A stretch of 11,922 nucleotides of DNA, from contig WTHW01000014.1 of the NCBI GenBank assembly GCA_011526395.1, forward strand, positions 1-11,922, in the 5' to 3' direction. Below, piece after piece: positions 1-8,138 of this stretch. The translations under genes were made by a program, and so were the position numbers. The notes below the pieces were generated by a model. It saw nothing but the letters and a program-made list of their open reading frames with translations, was not told the DNA's origin and searched no databases. The DNA is from Alphaproteobacteria bacterium. Lineage in GTDB: Bacteria > Pseudomonadota > Alphaproteobacteria > Puniceispirillales > Puniceispirillaceae. Numbering within the stretch: the first letter of the stretch is position 1; the number at the start of each line of letters is the position of its first letter.

Positions 1-838
1 CAGTTACCCCGGCCGCACCGCCCATATCCCATTTCATATCTTCCATGCCTTTGGCAGGTTTTAAAGAGATACCACCTGTGTCGAAACAGACTCCCTTGCC
101 AACATAAGCCAATGGCGCTTCATCGCCGCCGCCTTGCCATTTCATGATAACCATTTTGGACTCACGTCTTGAGCCCTGCCCCACACCAAGAAGTGCGCCC
201 ATGCCCATTTTTGTCATGGCGGCTTCATCAAGCACCTCAACCTCAAGTCCAAGAGATGATAAGGCTTCACAACGAGAGGCAAATTCCGCAGGGTAGAGAA
301 TATTGGCTGGCTCTGTGATAAGGTCTCTTGCCAAGAAGACACCTTTTAGCATTGCCATTTTATCATCATATAGGGCGGGTAACGCATCACTATGTGCGCT
401 GACACCCAATTGGATTTGTGATGGCTCATCCTTCTTGGTGAAATAGGTGTTAAACTCATAGGCTTGGCTCATCGCGCCATAGAGCATAGCTGCTGTTAAC
501 TCTGCGTCTGCATCACCAATTGAGATATTAGCTGTGTCTATTTTGTGGCTTCTGAGTGCCTTATACAAAGCGGCGCCAAGTAATTCAGCCTCAAGCGTTG
601 TTGTCATGCCATCGCCAGAGCCAATAGCTAAAATCGCTTTCGCCTTGTCTGCATCATGGTGGACATGCAGATAAGATTGTCCCTTTTTGCCGTTGAATGA
701 GGCATGCTCTGCGACCTCTTTCACATGCGCTGCATCGTCAGAATGACCGGCAGTTGCGTTCAGGCCTTTATCCATAATGACGATTGAGGCTGAGGCGTTT
801 TCATGTGATGTAAATTCAACATTTAAATATGACGGCAT
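1..838 (-). CDS. pepA: Leucyl aminopeptidase (M17 family), N-terminal part, cut by window edge
   Basis: Cytosolic di-metal aminopeptidase that removes N-terminal residues, typically Leu, from peptides. The minus-strand frame opens with ATG at 838-836, preceded by a GGAG ribosome site at 847-844 with 5-nt spacing, and stays open to base 1 (279 whole codons). The C-terminal portion lies outside the window. The first ~150 residues are the variable N-terminal domain; the M17 catalytic domain follows. It shows VGKG, FDTGG and MKWDMGGAA blocks, giving metal ligands K248, D253 and D271. Their spacing (5 and 18) equals that of E. coli PepA K270, D275 and D293. The last two ligands and the rest of the active site (NTDAEGR region) are beyond the edge. 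It is divergent from lptF, a common alphaproteobacterial arrangement. Family assignment is very secure; the exact peptide preference is not readable. Confidence 0.96.
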   Translation of the reverse strand, partial: MPSYLNVEFTSHENASASIVIMDKGLNATAGHSDDAAHVKEVAEHASFNGKKGQSYLHVHHDADKAKAILAIGSGDGMTTTLEAELLGAALYKALRSHKIDTANISIGDADAELTAAMLYGAMSQAYEFNTYFTKKDEPSQIQLGVSAHSDALPALYDDKMAMLKGVFLARDLITEPANILYPAEFASRCEALSSLGLEVEVLDEAAMTKMGMGALLGVGQGSRRESKMVIMKWQGGGDEAPLAYVGKGVCFDTGGISLKPAKGMEDMKWDMGGAAGVT

Positions 839-1065
839 ATCCACTCCTGTTTGGATAATGTGATAGGTATGTGTTTCGGCTGTTAAATTGCTGAAAACTT
901 TTGAATTTTATACAAATCCACTTTGCCATTTCTTGTCAGAATATGCTACATAGAATTACATGTGGAATGCTATTACTATGCATGTTGCATGCGAACTGAC
1001 AAAGCAGTTTGCGCAACTGTATAGATGTATCTTGCGACGTTACTTTCAACCGCTAACAAAACATA
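839..1065. other. Divergent intergenic region pepA / lptF
   Basis: This 227-bp gap separates two divergently transcribed genes and must hold both promoters. A reasonable plus-strand promoter for lptF is listed separately. On the minus strand an AT-rich TATAAA (near 906-911) precedes pepA, but no -35 element lies at a normal distance, so I make no promoter call there. A short inverted repeat, GCATG-TTG-CATGC, lies at 980-992. No convincing small gene is present: the open frame from 960 has no ribosome site and runs into lptF out of frame. Confidence 0.6.
996..1025 (+). promoter_or_regulatory. Candidate sigma-70-type promoter for the lptF operon
   Basis: CTGACA (996-1001, 5 of 6 consensus) is followed after 18 bp by TATAGA (1020-1025, 4 of 6). 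The predicted start site near 1032 gives a leader of roughly 35-45 nt before lptF. An alternative is TTGCCA (923-928) with TACATA (947-952), also at 18-bp spacing. Prediction by eye only. Confidence 0.35.
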
Positions 1066-2190
1066 GTGAAACAGATGCGTTTACATCGCTATTTATTCTC
1101 GCAATATTTCCAAGTCACATCTGTGGTTTTGTTCAGCCTGATTATGGTTGTGTGGTTAAACCAGACACTGCAATTGCTTGAATTAGTGGTGAATAAAGGT
1201 AGCCCCTTAATCTCATTTTTATATTTATCAATTTTGGCGATGCCCTTGTGGCTCTTGCAGGCTGTGCCGATCGCGCTTTTGATTGCGATCATATGGGTTG
1301 TGAATAAAATCAATGCTGATAGAGCATTAGTCGCGAGTCAGTCAGTCGGCTGGAGCACACAAAAATTCACATATGCGCCTCTTGCTTTTGCCGCATTCTG
1401 TACCGCTTTTTTGGTCATAAACTCTGTTTATATTCTTCCCACTAGCTTTGGTGAGTTTAAAACACGGCAATTAGAATTGCGTGTCGCGATACCAAAAATC
1501 TTGCTGCAAGATAAGGTGTTTGTGGATTTAGCGCCCGGCCTGACCATCTTTATTGATGAGCGTATATCAAGCCAAAAAGTCCGCAATGTGTTTATCCAAG
1601 ATAAAAGAGATGGTGAGACGATCACAACTTTGACGGCGTCTGACGGTACATTTGGCAGAGATAATGGCCAGCCCTATTTATTGCTTGAAAATGGGGAGCG
1701 CTCGCAAATTGACACAAAAAGCGGTGAAGCAAGTGCGACGCTATTTTTTGAGAGCTATAAATTGAACATCGCACGTGGTGAGGTGAATAGCTCATCAAAC
1801 CGCCCGCTAGATATGAATGAAGATAGCATCCGCAATTTGCTCAATCCTGAAACATCAAATAGTGAGAGATTTATCAATCAACGGCTTGCCTATGGGCATT
1901 ATCGTATCACGAGCCCCTTTTTGGCGATAACGCTCGCTATTATTGCCATCGCTGGCCTTACCAGAGGACGGCTGCGTGACCAATATAAAACGCAGCGTAT
2001 TTGGGGCACGATCATTATCGCTCTATTTGTTCAAATATTGTTTATTTCAGCGCGATCTGCGACTGTGACAGCCCCCATTTTATGGCCTTTGCAATATATT
2101 GTGCTTATCGTGCCATCATTATGTGGTTTGGCGCTTATATTCCTGCCTAATCTTCAATTCATGCGGGCAAATAAGGTGGCAAGCTCATGA
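1066..2190 (+). CDS. lptF: LPS export ABC transporter permease LptF
   Basis: Inner-membrane permease subunit of the LptB2FG transporter, which extracts lipopolysaccharide from the inner membrane and hands it to LptC and the periplasmic bridge. The 374-residue protein has the family layout. Three N-terminal membrane segments lie at roughly 17-37, 50-78 and 102-124. A periplasmic beta-rich domain spans about 130-275. Three C-terminal segments lie at roughly 282-299, 313-330 and 336-360. The start is uncertain: GTG at 1066 is the longest option, but ATG at 1075 gives MRLHRYL, which looks more like LptF/LptG N-termini. Neither has a clear Shine-Dalgarno site, and an in-frame TAA at 1054 rules out anything much longer. 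The stop overlaps the lptG start (ATGA). LptF and LptG are similar in sequence; assignment rests on the order lptF-lptG and the paired arrangement. Confidence 0.9.
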   Translation: MKQMRLHRYLFSQYFQVTSVVLFSLIMVVWLNQTLQLLELVVNKGSPLISFLYLSILAMPLWLLQAVPIALLIAIIWVVNKINADRALVASQSVGWSTQKFTYAPLAFAAFCTAFLVINSVYILPTSFGEFKTRQLELRVAIPKILLQDKVFVDLAPGLTIFIDERISSQKVRNVFIQDKRDGETITTLTASDGTFGRDNGQPYLLLENGERSQIDTKSGEASATLFFESYKLNIARGEVNSSSNRPLDMNEDSIRNLLNPETSNSERFINQRLAYGHYRITSPFLAITLAIIAIAGLTRGRLRDQYKTQRIWGTIIIALFVQILFISARSATVTAPILWPLQYIVLIVPSLCGLALIFLPNLQFMRANKVASS

Positions 2191-3290
2191 ATATCTTTCC
2201 GCCGCTTGCCTTAACGCTTTATTTCTCAAAACGCTTTTCCTTTTGGATAGTGCTGACATTGGGAAGCTTGTTAGCATTTATCTTGTTGATTGATGCGGTC
2301 GAGCTGTATCGGCGCTTTAGCAATATCAGCACAGATCAATCCAGCTTGATTATATTGTGGCTGTTATTTATCGGTTTGCCTGAAAAGATGGATTTGCTAC
2401 TTCCTTTTGCTGTGCTTTTTGGCTCTTTATTATGTTTTCAGAATTGGCAAAAGACGAATGAATTGATTGTCGCAAGAGGGTTCGGGCAGAATATCTGGCA
2501 AGCGCTGATGCCTGTTTTTATCACAGTCATCATCATTGGCTCTCTGCAGAACCTTGTGTTGAACCCGATTAAATCGGTGACGATTGCAGCCCAAAATGAG
2601 ATAAAGGGAGATTTGTTTGGCAGAGGCGCAGAGGGTAAATTTTCGATATCAGCATCTGGCGTTTGGCTAAAGGATAATAATGATACACATAATCTGATTA
2701 TCCATGGGCCTAGCCTTGACCTTGAAAATTACCGTATCAATGAGCCTATCATCTATAGCATCAATGAAAATGGCGCGATACTCTGGCGCGGCCAAGCAAA
2801 AGAAATGACGCTTAGCGATGGTGGATGGCAATTAGAGCAAGCGACGATAAGTGATAATCTTGGCACAACATCTGATGCTGTGAATATGGTGCTTGATACC
2901 TCTATGACACCTGTTGATTTTGCAAGAACAACACAAAAGCCAGACACAATCTCAATTTATGCACTACCTAGCTTTATTGATATGTTGAACCAAACAGGTC
3001 TGCCGTCAAATGAACATCGGGTTTATCTGCAACAGCAATTATCAAACCCGCTTCGCCTGCTGGGGCTGACGATGCTGGCGGCTTGTTTCACATTATTGAG
3101 ATTTAGCCGCATGCCACGCTATAAGCTGATGGCGATGGGTATTGGGCTTGGATTCTTTGTATATTTTTTCACGGATTTGGTATTTTTACTTGGCGCAAAT
3201 GCGCGCTTACCTGTAATGATTGCCGGATGGGGACCTGCTATCGCTATTTGCTTAACTGCTGGGTTTTTACTCGCTCGATCAGAAGATTAA
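2187..3290 (+). CDS. lptG: LPS export ABC transporter permease LptG
   Basis: Second inner-membrane permease of the LptB2FG LPS exporter, partner of LptF. The 367-residue protein has three N-terminal membrane segments (about 17-37, 54-84, 106-126), a periplasmic jellyroll-type domain (about 130-285) and three C-terminal segments (about 290-307, 312-333, 339-362). The block LPEKMDLLLPFAVLFG in the second segment is typical of the YjgP/YjgQ family. The start ATG at 2187 overlaps the lptF stop by 4 bp and has a strong AAGGTGG site at 2173-2179, spaced by 7 nt. The two permeases should therefore be made in step by translational coupling. The ATPase lptB and bridge gene lptC are not in this window. 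Confidence 0.92.
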   Translation: MNIFPPLALTLYFSKRFSFWIVLTLGSLLAFILLIDAVELYRRFSNISTDQSSLIILWLLFIGLPEKMDLLLPFAVLFGSLLCFQNWQKTNELIVARGFGQNIWQALMPVFITVIIIGSLQNLVLNPIKSVTIAAQNEIKGDLFGRGAEGKFSISASGVWLKDNNDTHNLIIHGPSLDLENYRINEPIIYSINENGAILWRGQAKEMTLSDGGWQLEQATISDNLGTTSDAVNMVLDTSMTPVDFARTTQKPDTISIYALPSFIDMLNQTGLPSNEHRVYLQQQLSNPLRLLGLTMLAACFTLLRFSRMPRYKLMAMGIGLGFFVYFFTDLVFLLGANARLPVMIAGWGPAIAICLTAGFLLARSED

Positions 3291-3294
3291 TTTT

Positions 3295-4605
3295 ATGAGA
3301 CAATTCATGCACATTCTTGATCCACGTCATTCAAAATTTTTGTCACGTTTTGTGGCGATTATCACTCTCAGTCTTGGTATTGTTTTCGCCCCCCTATCAG
3401 CTGGCTTTGCGAGCACGGTGAGTGTGGTGGCTGTTGTCAATGGTGAGGCGATTACAAATATTGATGTGGAAAACAGGCTTGCTTATCTTTTAAGTGCAAC
3501 TGGCTTAAAACTAACAGATGATAATGAAGCACAGCTTCGTGATGATGTGCTGAACATGCTAATTGATGATAAGCTGAAATTCATCGAAGTAAAACGCCTT
3601 GCGCCCGGTTTGATTGAAGCTGGCGCACAGCAAGCCCGTGAAATGGTGGACGACACTTATAAAACAGACACCAAATCATCTGGCCAAAATTTACGCGAAT
3701 TAGGTCTGGATAGGCAAATCATCGAGCAAAAAGTATCAGCTGATTTGATATGGTCAACGCTTCTTCGTGATAGGCATAAAAACCAATTTGATAATGCAGA
3801 TAAATTGGCAAACCAAGCCTTGGCTCGTATCAAGGACGATTTAAGCCAGCCTCAGGTGCGCCTATCTGAAATTGTTCTGGCGCCAACAAAAGACAGACCC
3901 ACAAGTGCCAATATGGAAGTCGCACAACAAATGATTGATGCGATAGTGCAAGGTGCTGATTTTGCTGCGATTGCAAGCCAATATTCTGCGGCAGGCTCTG
4001 GCAAAGATGGCGGTAAGCTTGGCTGGATTGTGATTAATACATTGCCTGAAGATTTGGCAAGTGCGATTGAACAAGCCCCTTCTGGCGCTGTATTAGGCCC
4101 GATTAACCAAGATGGTGTTGTGTATATTTTGCGCAAAGAAGGTGTGAGAGCCAAAGGTCTTATCGACCCATCACAAGCGATTATCACAATCGCAAGAGCG
4201 TTATTGCCTCTGCCTGCTGATAGCTCATCAAGTGATCAGTTAATTGCGGCTGGTGAAATCAAGAAGATGACAGAAACAGCCACAAGCTGTGCTGAAATTG
4301 ATATCATCAACACAAAATTAGGATCTGGTCAGCCAAGTTATGTGTATGATCTTGAACTGGCGACAGTGACACCGAATTTACGTGCTATTATTGAAAAATT
4401 GCAAGTTGGTGAAGCCACAGAGCCACTTAATTTTGCAGAAGGCATGGTGGTGATTATGGTCTGCGATCGTAAAATGCCTGAATTGGATTTACCATCCTTG
4501 CAAGATTTGACCAATAATGAGTTAAATAAGATTTTCTCAATTATCTCTAATCGTTATTTGCTTCGTCTTCGTCGCGCTGCCACGATTGAAAAGCGCGGGT
4601 CTTGA
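3295..4605 (+). CDS. surA: Periplasmic chaperone / peptidyl-prolyl isomerase SurA
   Basis: Periplasmic chaperone that escorts unfolded outer-membrane proteins to the BAM complex. The 436-residue product starts with a signal peptide: basic residues, a hydrophobic stretch at about 19-35, and likely cleavage after Ala39 (AGFA-S). A SurA N-terminal domain follows, beginning VVAVVNGEAITNIDVENR (about 44-61). One clear parvulin-type domain covers about 187-285 and includes SEIVLAP, QYSAAGSGKDGGKLGWI and LGPI. The region 290-400 is a degenerate second isomerase-like segment. The C-terminal helix includes NRYLLRLRRAATIEKR. Only one recognisable parvulin domain is present, against two in E. coli SurA, and this is usual in alphaproteobacterial homologues. 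The gene begins 4 bp after lptG; ATG at 3307 is an alternative start. Its place beside lptFG fits an outer-membrane-assembly operon. Confidence 0.9.
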   Translation: MRQFMHILDPRHSKFLSRFVAIITLSLGIVFAPLSAGFASTVSVVAVVNGEAITNIDVENRLAYLLSATGLKLTDDNEAQLRDDVLNMLIDDKLKFIEVKRLAPGLIEAGAQQAREMVDDTYKTDTKSSGQNLRELGLDRQIIEQKVSADLIWSTLLRDRHKNQFDNADKLANQALARIKDDLSQPQVRLSEIVLAPTKDRPTSANMEVAQQMIDAIVQGADFAAIASQYSAAGSGKDGGKLGWIVINTLPEDLASAIEQAPSGAVLGPINQDGVVYILRKEGVRAKGLIDPSQAIITIARALLPLPADSSSSDQLIAAGEIKKMTETATSCAEIDIINTKLGSGQPSYVYDLELATVTPNLRAIIEKLQVGEATEPLNFAEGMVVIMVCDRKMPELDLPSLQDLTNNELNKIFSIISNRYLLRLRRAATIEKRGS

Positions 4606-4616
4606 TAGGTGGTATT

Positions 4617-5636
4617 GTGCCAGATAAGCAATTTATCACCCCTATTATCATTACACCGGGAGATCCGGCAGGCATTGGCCCTGAGATTGCGCTGAAGGCG
4701 TTACTTGGAAATGATGATCTGCGCGCACAGTCTGTTTTAATTGGTGATAAGAGCCATCTGTCATCTCTGGCAGAGGCATTAGATATCTCTTGTGAATTTG
4801 CCAAATGGACACCGGGTGACCCGCTTTATTTTGATAAGATAAATTTAGCAGAGATATCATGGCCTGAAGCTGTGATTTCAGGTGCGCCCTCAACAGCAAA
4901 TGCCCCCATGGTTATCGAAGCCATTGCCACCGCCGCACATTTGGCATTAGCAGGCGATGTCCGCGCCATTGTCACCTGCCCGATTGCCAAATCAACATTA
5001 TATGAGGCAGGGTTTCAATATCCTGGCCATACAGAATATCTAGGCGCGCTGTCTTCAGATAAATCAGCGATTATGATGCTTGCCAATTCTGAATTGCGCG
5101 TTGTGCCAGCAACGATACATATTGCGCTTTCAGATGTGCCAAAACAGATAAATGAAAGCGATTTATCAGAGCTGATTGAGGATGTCGCAGGTGCATTACA
5201 GCAGGATTTTGGCCTATCATCGCCGCGCATTGGTGTTTGCGGCCTAAACCCACATGCTGGCGAGAATGGCGCTATGGGTGATGAAGAGCAAACGATTGTA
5301 ATGCCAGCCATTGAGCATGCATCAGATAGGCTGGGTGGCAAAGCTATCATCACAGGGCCTCATCCAGCTGATACGCTGTTTCATCAGGAAAAAAGACGTC
5401 AATTTGATTGCATTATTGGGATGTATCATGATCAGGTTTTGATACCTGTAAAGACGCTTGATTTTCATGGGTCTGTGAACATAACACTTGGCCTTGATTT
5501 CATTCGCACTTCACCAGATCATGGCACAGCCTTTGATATTGCTGGCAAAGGGATTGCAAGAGATGATAGCTTGCGCCAAGCGATGGCAACAGCGCTGAAG
5601 ATGGCAGAGCATCGCTATGGGGTGCAAGATGGCTAG
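4617..5636 (+). CDS. pdxA: 4-hydroxythreonine-4-phosphate dehydrogenase PdxA
   Basis: NAD-dependent, divalent-metal enzyme of DXP-dependent pyridoxal 5'-phosphate synthesis. It oxidises 4-phosphohydroxy-L-threonine to a product used by PdxJ. Numbered from GTG 4617 (339 residues), it shows ITPGDPAGIGPE near the N-terminus, substrate-binding GHTE with H138, and metal ligands H168 (TIHIALSD), H213 (GLNPHAGE) and H271 (YHDQ). These match E. coli H166, H211 and H266; the 45-residue gap between the first two is identical. GPHPADTLF and the C-terminal TSPDHGTAFDIAGKG are also present. No ATG is available. GTG 4617 has AGGTGG at 4607-4612, whereas the longer TTG at 4602, overlapping the surA stop, lacks a ribosome site, so I chose GTG. 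The 3' end overlaps rsmA by 8 bp. Function is secure; the start is moderately so. Confidence 0.95.
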   Translation: MPDKQFITPIIITPGDPAGIGPEIALKALLGNDDLRAQSVLIGDKSHLSSLAEALDISCEFAKWTPGDPLYFDKINLAEISWPEAVISGAPSTANAPMVIEAIATAAHLALAGDVRAIVTCPIAKSTLYEAGFQYPGHTEYLGALSSDKSAIMMLANSELRVVPATIHIALSDVPKQINESDLSELIEDVAGALQQDFGLSSPRIGVCGLNPHAGENGAMGDEEQTIVMPAIEHASDRLGGKAIITGPHPADTLFHQEKRRQFDCIIGMYHDQVLIPVKTLDFHGSVNITLGLDFIRTSPDHGTAFDIAGKGIARDDSLRQAMATALKMAEHRYGVQDG

Positions 5637-6477
5637 ACAAAGCGATTTGATAGCAAGGGTCAACGCATTACCGCCCTTGAGCCAGCTTGTATCTGAGAGC
5701 CAGCTATATGCGAAGAAATCACTTGGGCAGAATTTCCTGTTTGATTTGAATCTCACAGCCAAAATTGCCTCAAAAGCGCTTGGCTCGGAAGCGACTATCA
5801 TTGAGGTGGGACCGGGTCCCGGTGGCCTAACACGTGCGTTGCTGACTGAAACAGATGCCGATATCATCGCGATTGAAAAAGATAGGCGCGCTATCTCATT
5901 CCTTGACCATTTGGTAGAAGCAGCAGATGGCAAGCTGACCTTATCAGAAGATGATGCGCTAAAGGCACCTTTATGGACATATGGCACAGCGCCGCGCGCG
6001 ATTGTCGCAAACCTTCCTTATAATATCGCGACGACTTTGTTATTGAAATGGCTTGATAATGCACAAGAATTTTCGCGGTTTGTCCTGATGTTTCAAAAGG
6101 AAGTGGCAGAGCGTATTTGCGCAACGCCGTCGAGCGCGGCCTATGGCAGGCTATCCATCATCAGCCAATGGCTAGCAGAGACAGAATTGTTATTCGATAT
6201 TCCGCCAGAAGCATTTGTGCCGCCACCAAAGATCACATCATCAGTTGTGCGCCTTGTGCCGCGTGCCGCGCCGTTATTTGAGTGTGATAAAGCGACCTTA
6301 GAGCTTGTGACAGCCAAAGCCTTTTCACAAAGGCGCAAGATGATGCGTGCTAGCTTTAAGGCCTATGGGGGTGAGGCTATGCTGAAAGAGGTTGGGATTG
6401 ATCCAACCATTCGCCCTCAAGATTTAGAGATTGAGGCCTTTTGTGCGCTGGCACGTCATTTACAGGGACAAATCTAG
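5629..6477 (+). CDS. rsmA: 16S rRNA (adenine(1518)-N6/adenine(1519)-N6)-dimethyltransferase
   Basis: KsgA/RsmA uses S-adenosylmethionine to dimethylate two adjacent adenines in the helix 45 loop of 16S rRNA late in small-subunit assembly. Numbered from ATG 5629 (282 residues), it shows KKSLGQNF (29-36), the SAM-binding EVGPGPGG (59-66), acidic IEKD (82-85), the catalytic NLPY motif (128-131), MFQKEVAERI (154-163) and the C-terminal SQRRKMMRASFK (233-244). I chose ATG 5629 over ATG 5617 because GGGG at 5619-5622 lies 6 nt upstream as a ribosome site; the longer form adds only four residues. The gene overlaps pdxA by 8 bp. The adjacency pdxA-rsmA, with surA upstream, is widespread in proteobacteria. 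It is the last gene of the plus-strand operon and ends 4 bp from the opposing gmk stop. Confidence 0.96.
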   Translation: MARQSDLIARVNALPPLSQLVSESQLYAKKSLGQNFLFDLNLTAKIASKALGSEATIIEVGPGPGGLTRALLTETDADIIAIEKDRRAISFLDHLVEAADGKLTLSEDDALKAPLWTYGTAPRAIVANLPYNIATTLLLKWLDNAQEFSRFVLMFQKEVAERICATPSSAAYGRLSIISQWLAETELLFDIPPEAFVPPPKITSSVVRLVPRAAPLFECDKATLELVTAKAFSQRRKMMRASFKAYGGEAMLKEVGIDPTIRPQDLEIEAFCALARHLQGQI

Positions 6478-6481
6478 CGAC

Positions 6482-7123
6482 TTATTGCGCCTGATCGCGA
6501 AGCTGTTTTACAAAATCAGACAGACCAATTTGCCGGCGCCGTTTTAGGCGTTCTGCATGCAGGATTTGCTCAACTTGTGAGACTGATTTTTCAAGGTCAT
6601 GATTCACAATGATATAATCATATTCTGGGTAATGAGACATCTCATCAGCCGCTTTTGCCATGCGGCCTGCCACAACTTCGGCTGTGTCTTGTGCGCGGCT
6701 AAGAAGACGCTTTTCAAGCTCTTGAACTGATGGCGGCAGGATAAAGACTTTGACCAAATCCTCTGGCATTAAATCTGCAAGCTGTTGCGTGCCTTGCCAG
6801 TCGATATCAAATAACACATCCTTGCCAGAGGCTAGCTTTTCTTCGACAAGGGCGCGCGGGGTGCCGTAATAATTGCCAAACACCTTGGCATATTCAAGGA
6901 ACTCGCCTTTATTGATACCAATTTGGAAGCTTGTCTCGTCTGTGAAATGATAATCTTTGCCATCAATCTCGCCCGGACGACGGCTTCTTGTGGTCGCTGA
7001 GACTGATAGGGTTAAGTCATCTTCATGAGCAAGAAGCTGGCGTGAGATAGATGATTTCCCTGCCCCAGATGGTGAGGATAAAACCAGCATAAGTCCACGT
7101 CTTTGGATAAGGTCTCCGGTCAT
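6482..7123 (-). CDS. gmk: Guanylate kinase
   Basis: Cytosolic ATP:GMP phosphotransferase producing GDP for GTP, dGTP and (p)ppGpp pools. The 213-residue length is typical of the family. The P-loop SSPSGAGKSS lies at 16-25. The GMP-binding block SATTRSRRPGEIDGKDYHF lies at about 42-60, FLEYAKVFGNYYGTP at about 75-89 and FDIDWQGTQQL at about 105-115, followed by the arginine-bearing lid RAQDT (143-147). The start ATG at 7123-7121 has GAGG at 7132-7129, and this ribosome site overlaps the stop codon of mltG, implying co-translation. It is the final gene of the minus-strand cluster. In many alphaproteobacteria yicC lies between mltG and gmk; here the gap is only 10 bp and yicC is absent. Confidence 0.97.
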   Translation of the reverse strand: MTGDLIQRRGLMLVLSSPSGAGKSSISRQLLAHEDDLTLSVSATTRSRRPGEIDGKDYHFTDETSFQIGINKGEFLEYAKVFGNYYGTPRALVEEKLASGKDVLFDIDWQGTQQLADLMPEDLVKVFILPPSVQELEKRLLSRAQDTAEVVAGRMAKAADEMSHYPEYDYIIVNHDLEKSVSQVEQILHAERLKRRRQIGLSDFVKQLRDQAQ

Positions 7124-7133
7124 TTTTGCCTCA

Positions 7134-8138
7134 CTATTTGTTTTTTGCTTTTGCCCTGCGATAGGCTAGCACATTTTTTTGATGCTCTTTGTATGTTTTG
7201 GCAAATTTATGCCCGCCTTGTCCATCAGCTACGAAATAAAAATAGGTAGATGGCATGGGGTTTAAGGCAGCGCGTATGGCAAGGCGTGATGGGTTGGCAA
7301 TCGCTGTTTTGGGAAAGCCCATGCGCCGATAGGTATTCCAAGGGCCGTCCTTTTCCAAATCACGGCGCAAAACCTCACGGGCGCGCCCCTCATCTTCGAT
7401 AATGCCATAAAGGACTGTTGCATCTGATTGAAGGCGCATGTCATCACGTAGACGATTAGCAAATACAGAAGAGACAAGAGGTTGCTCGCTGGAAAGGCCG
7501 CTTTCCTTTTCAATGATAGACGCCATGATGATAGCCTCAGTCGCTGTTTTGAAAGGTAAGTCAGATGCACGATTAGCCCATTCTTCGGCTATGATGATCT
7601 CTTGCCTTGCTTGCATGCGCGCTATCAGATCGCTTCGCTGTGTGCCACGTTCAAAGAAATAGGTATCTGGTGCGAGTGTACCTTCTTTGGGCGTGCGTAA
7701 GATGGCGCCTTTTAGCCTGTCATCTTTATTTAGGGCGACAACGATTTCCTGAGAGCGTTGCCCCTCTATCACCATAAAGCGATGCTGGTAAGGGATGCCT
7801 TGATCCATGATTTCGAATAAATCAGCATAGGATGAGCGCGCTGGCACTTCAAATTCGCCTGCTTTTGGTGAAAAGCTCTCTTGGGCAATGATGGTAAAGC
7901 CAAATCGCAGAGCTGAATATAGCCATATAGATGGCAAAAAGCCTTCGTCATGAAGATATCGGCTGAGTTGTTTGTGATTTGTGCCAGCTGGAATTTGAAT
8001 AATGCGATCTTCAGCCTGCGTGGATGGCTTTGTCCAAATATGTTGAAACCATACAGATGACAACATAATGGTTACCAAAGCCATCAGGCTGGTAAAGATA
8101 AATACCCGACTAAGGAAGCGCGTTAATCCGCCTATCAT
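7134..8138 (-). CDS. mltG: Endolytic murein transglycosylase MltG (YceG-like)
   Basis: Inner-membrane-anchored lytic transglycosylase that cuts nascent peptidoglycan strands and is thought to set glycan chain length. The 334-residue protein has one N-terminal membrane anchor (about 12-34) and a periplasmic YceG domain. A LysM-like N-terminal part, IIQIPAGTNHKQLSRYLHDEG, covers about 46-66. The catalytic region ASIIEKESG (206-214) includes Glu210, which aligns with the conserved Glu of E. coli MltG. FANRLRDDMRLQSDATVLYG (226-245) and YRRMGFPKTAIANPSRLAI (270-288) follow and are diagnostic for the family. The start ATG overlaps the fabF stop by 4 bp (ATGA) with only a weak ribosome site, so expression probably depends on coupling to fabF. 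The fabF-mltG adjacency is widely conserved. Confidence 0.95.
   Translation of the reverse strand: MIGGLTRFLSRVFIFTSLMALVTIMLSSVWFQHIWTKPSTQAEDRIIQIPAGTNHKQLSRYLHDEGFLPSIWLYSALRFGFTIIAQESFSPKAGEFEVPARSSYADLFEIMDQGIPYQHRFMVIEGQRSQEIVVALNKDDRLKGAILRTPKEGTLAPDTYFFERGTQRSDLIARMQARQEIIIAEEWANRASDLPFKTATEAIIMASIIEKESGLSSEQPLVSSVFANRLRDDMRLQSDATVLYGIIEDEGRAREVLRRDLEKDGPWNTYRRMGFPKTAIANPSRLAIRAALNPMPSTYFYFVADGQGGHKFAKTYKEHQKNVLAYRRAKAKNK

Noticed and set aside
980..992. GCATG-TTG-CATGC inverted repeat upstream of lptF as an operator.
   Set aside because: It has only 5-bp arms and no known regulator match, and it lies just upstream of the candidate -35, so it is not persuasive alone.
960..1181. A 73-codon plus-strand open frame before and into lptF.
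   Set aside because: It has no ribosome site, it overlaps lptF out of frame by over 100 bp, and its protein has no recognisable family features.
3852..4187. Long antisense open frames opposite surA, and similar ones opposite pdxA, fabF, fabG and fabD.
   Set aside because: They are shadows of well-supported genes, with biased composition, no ribosome sites and no family signatures.
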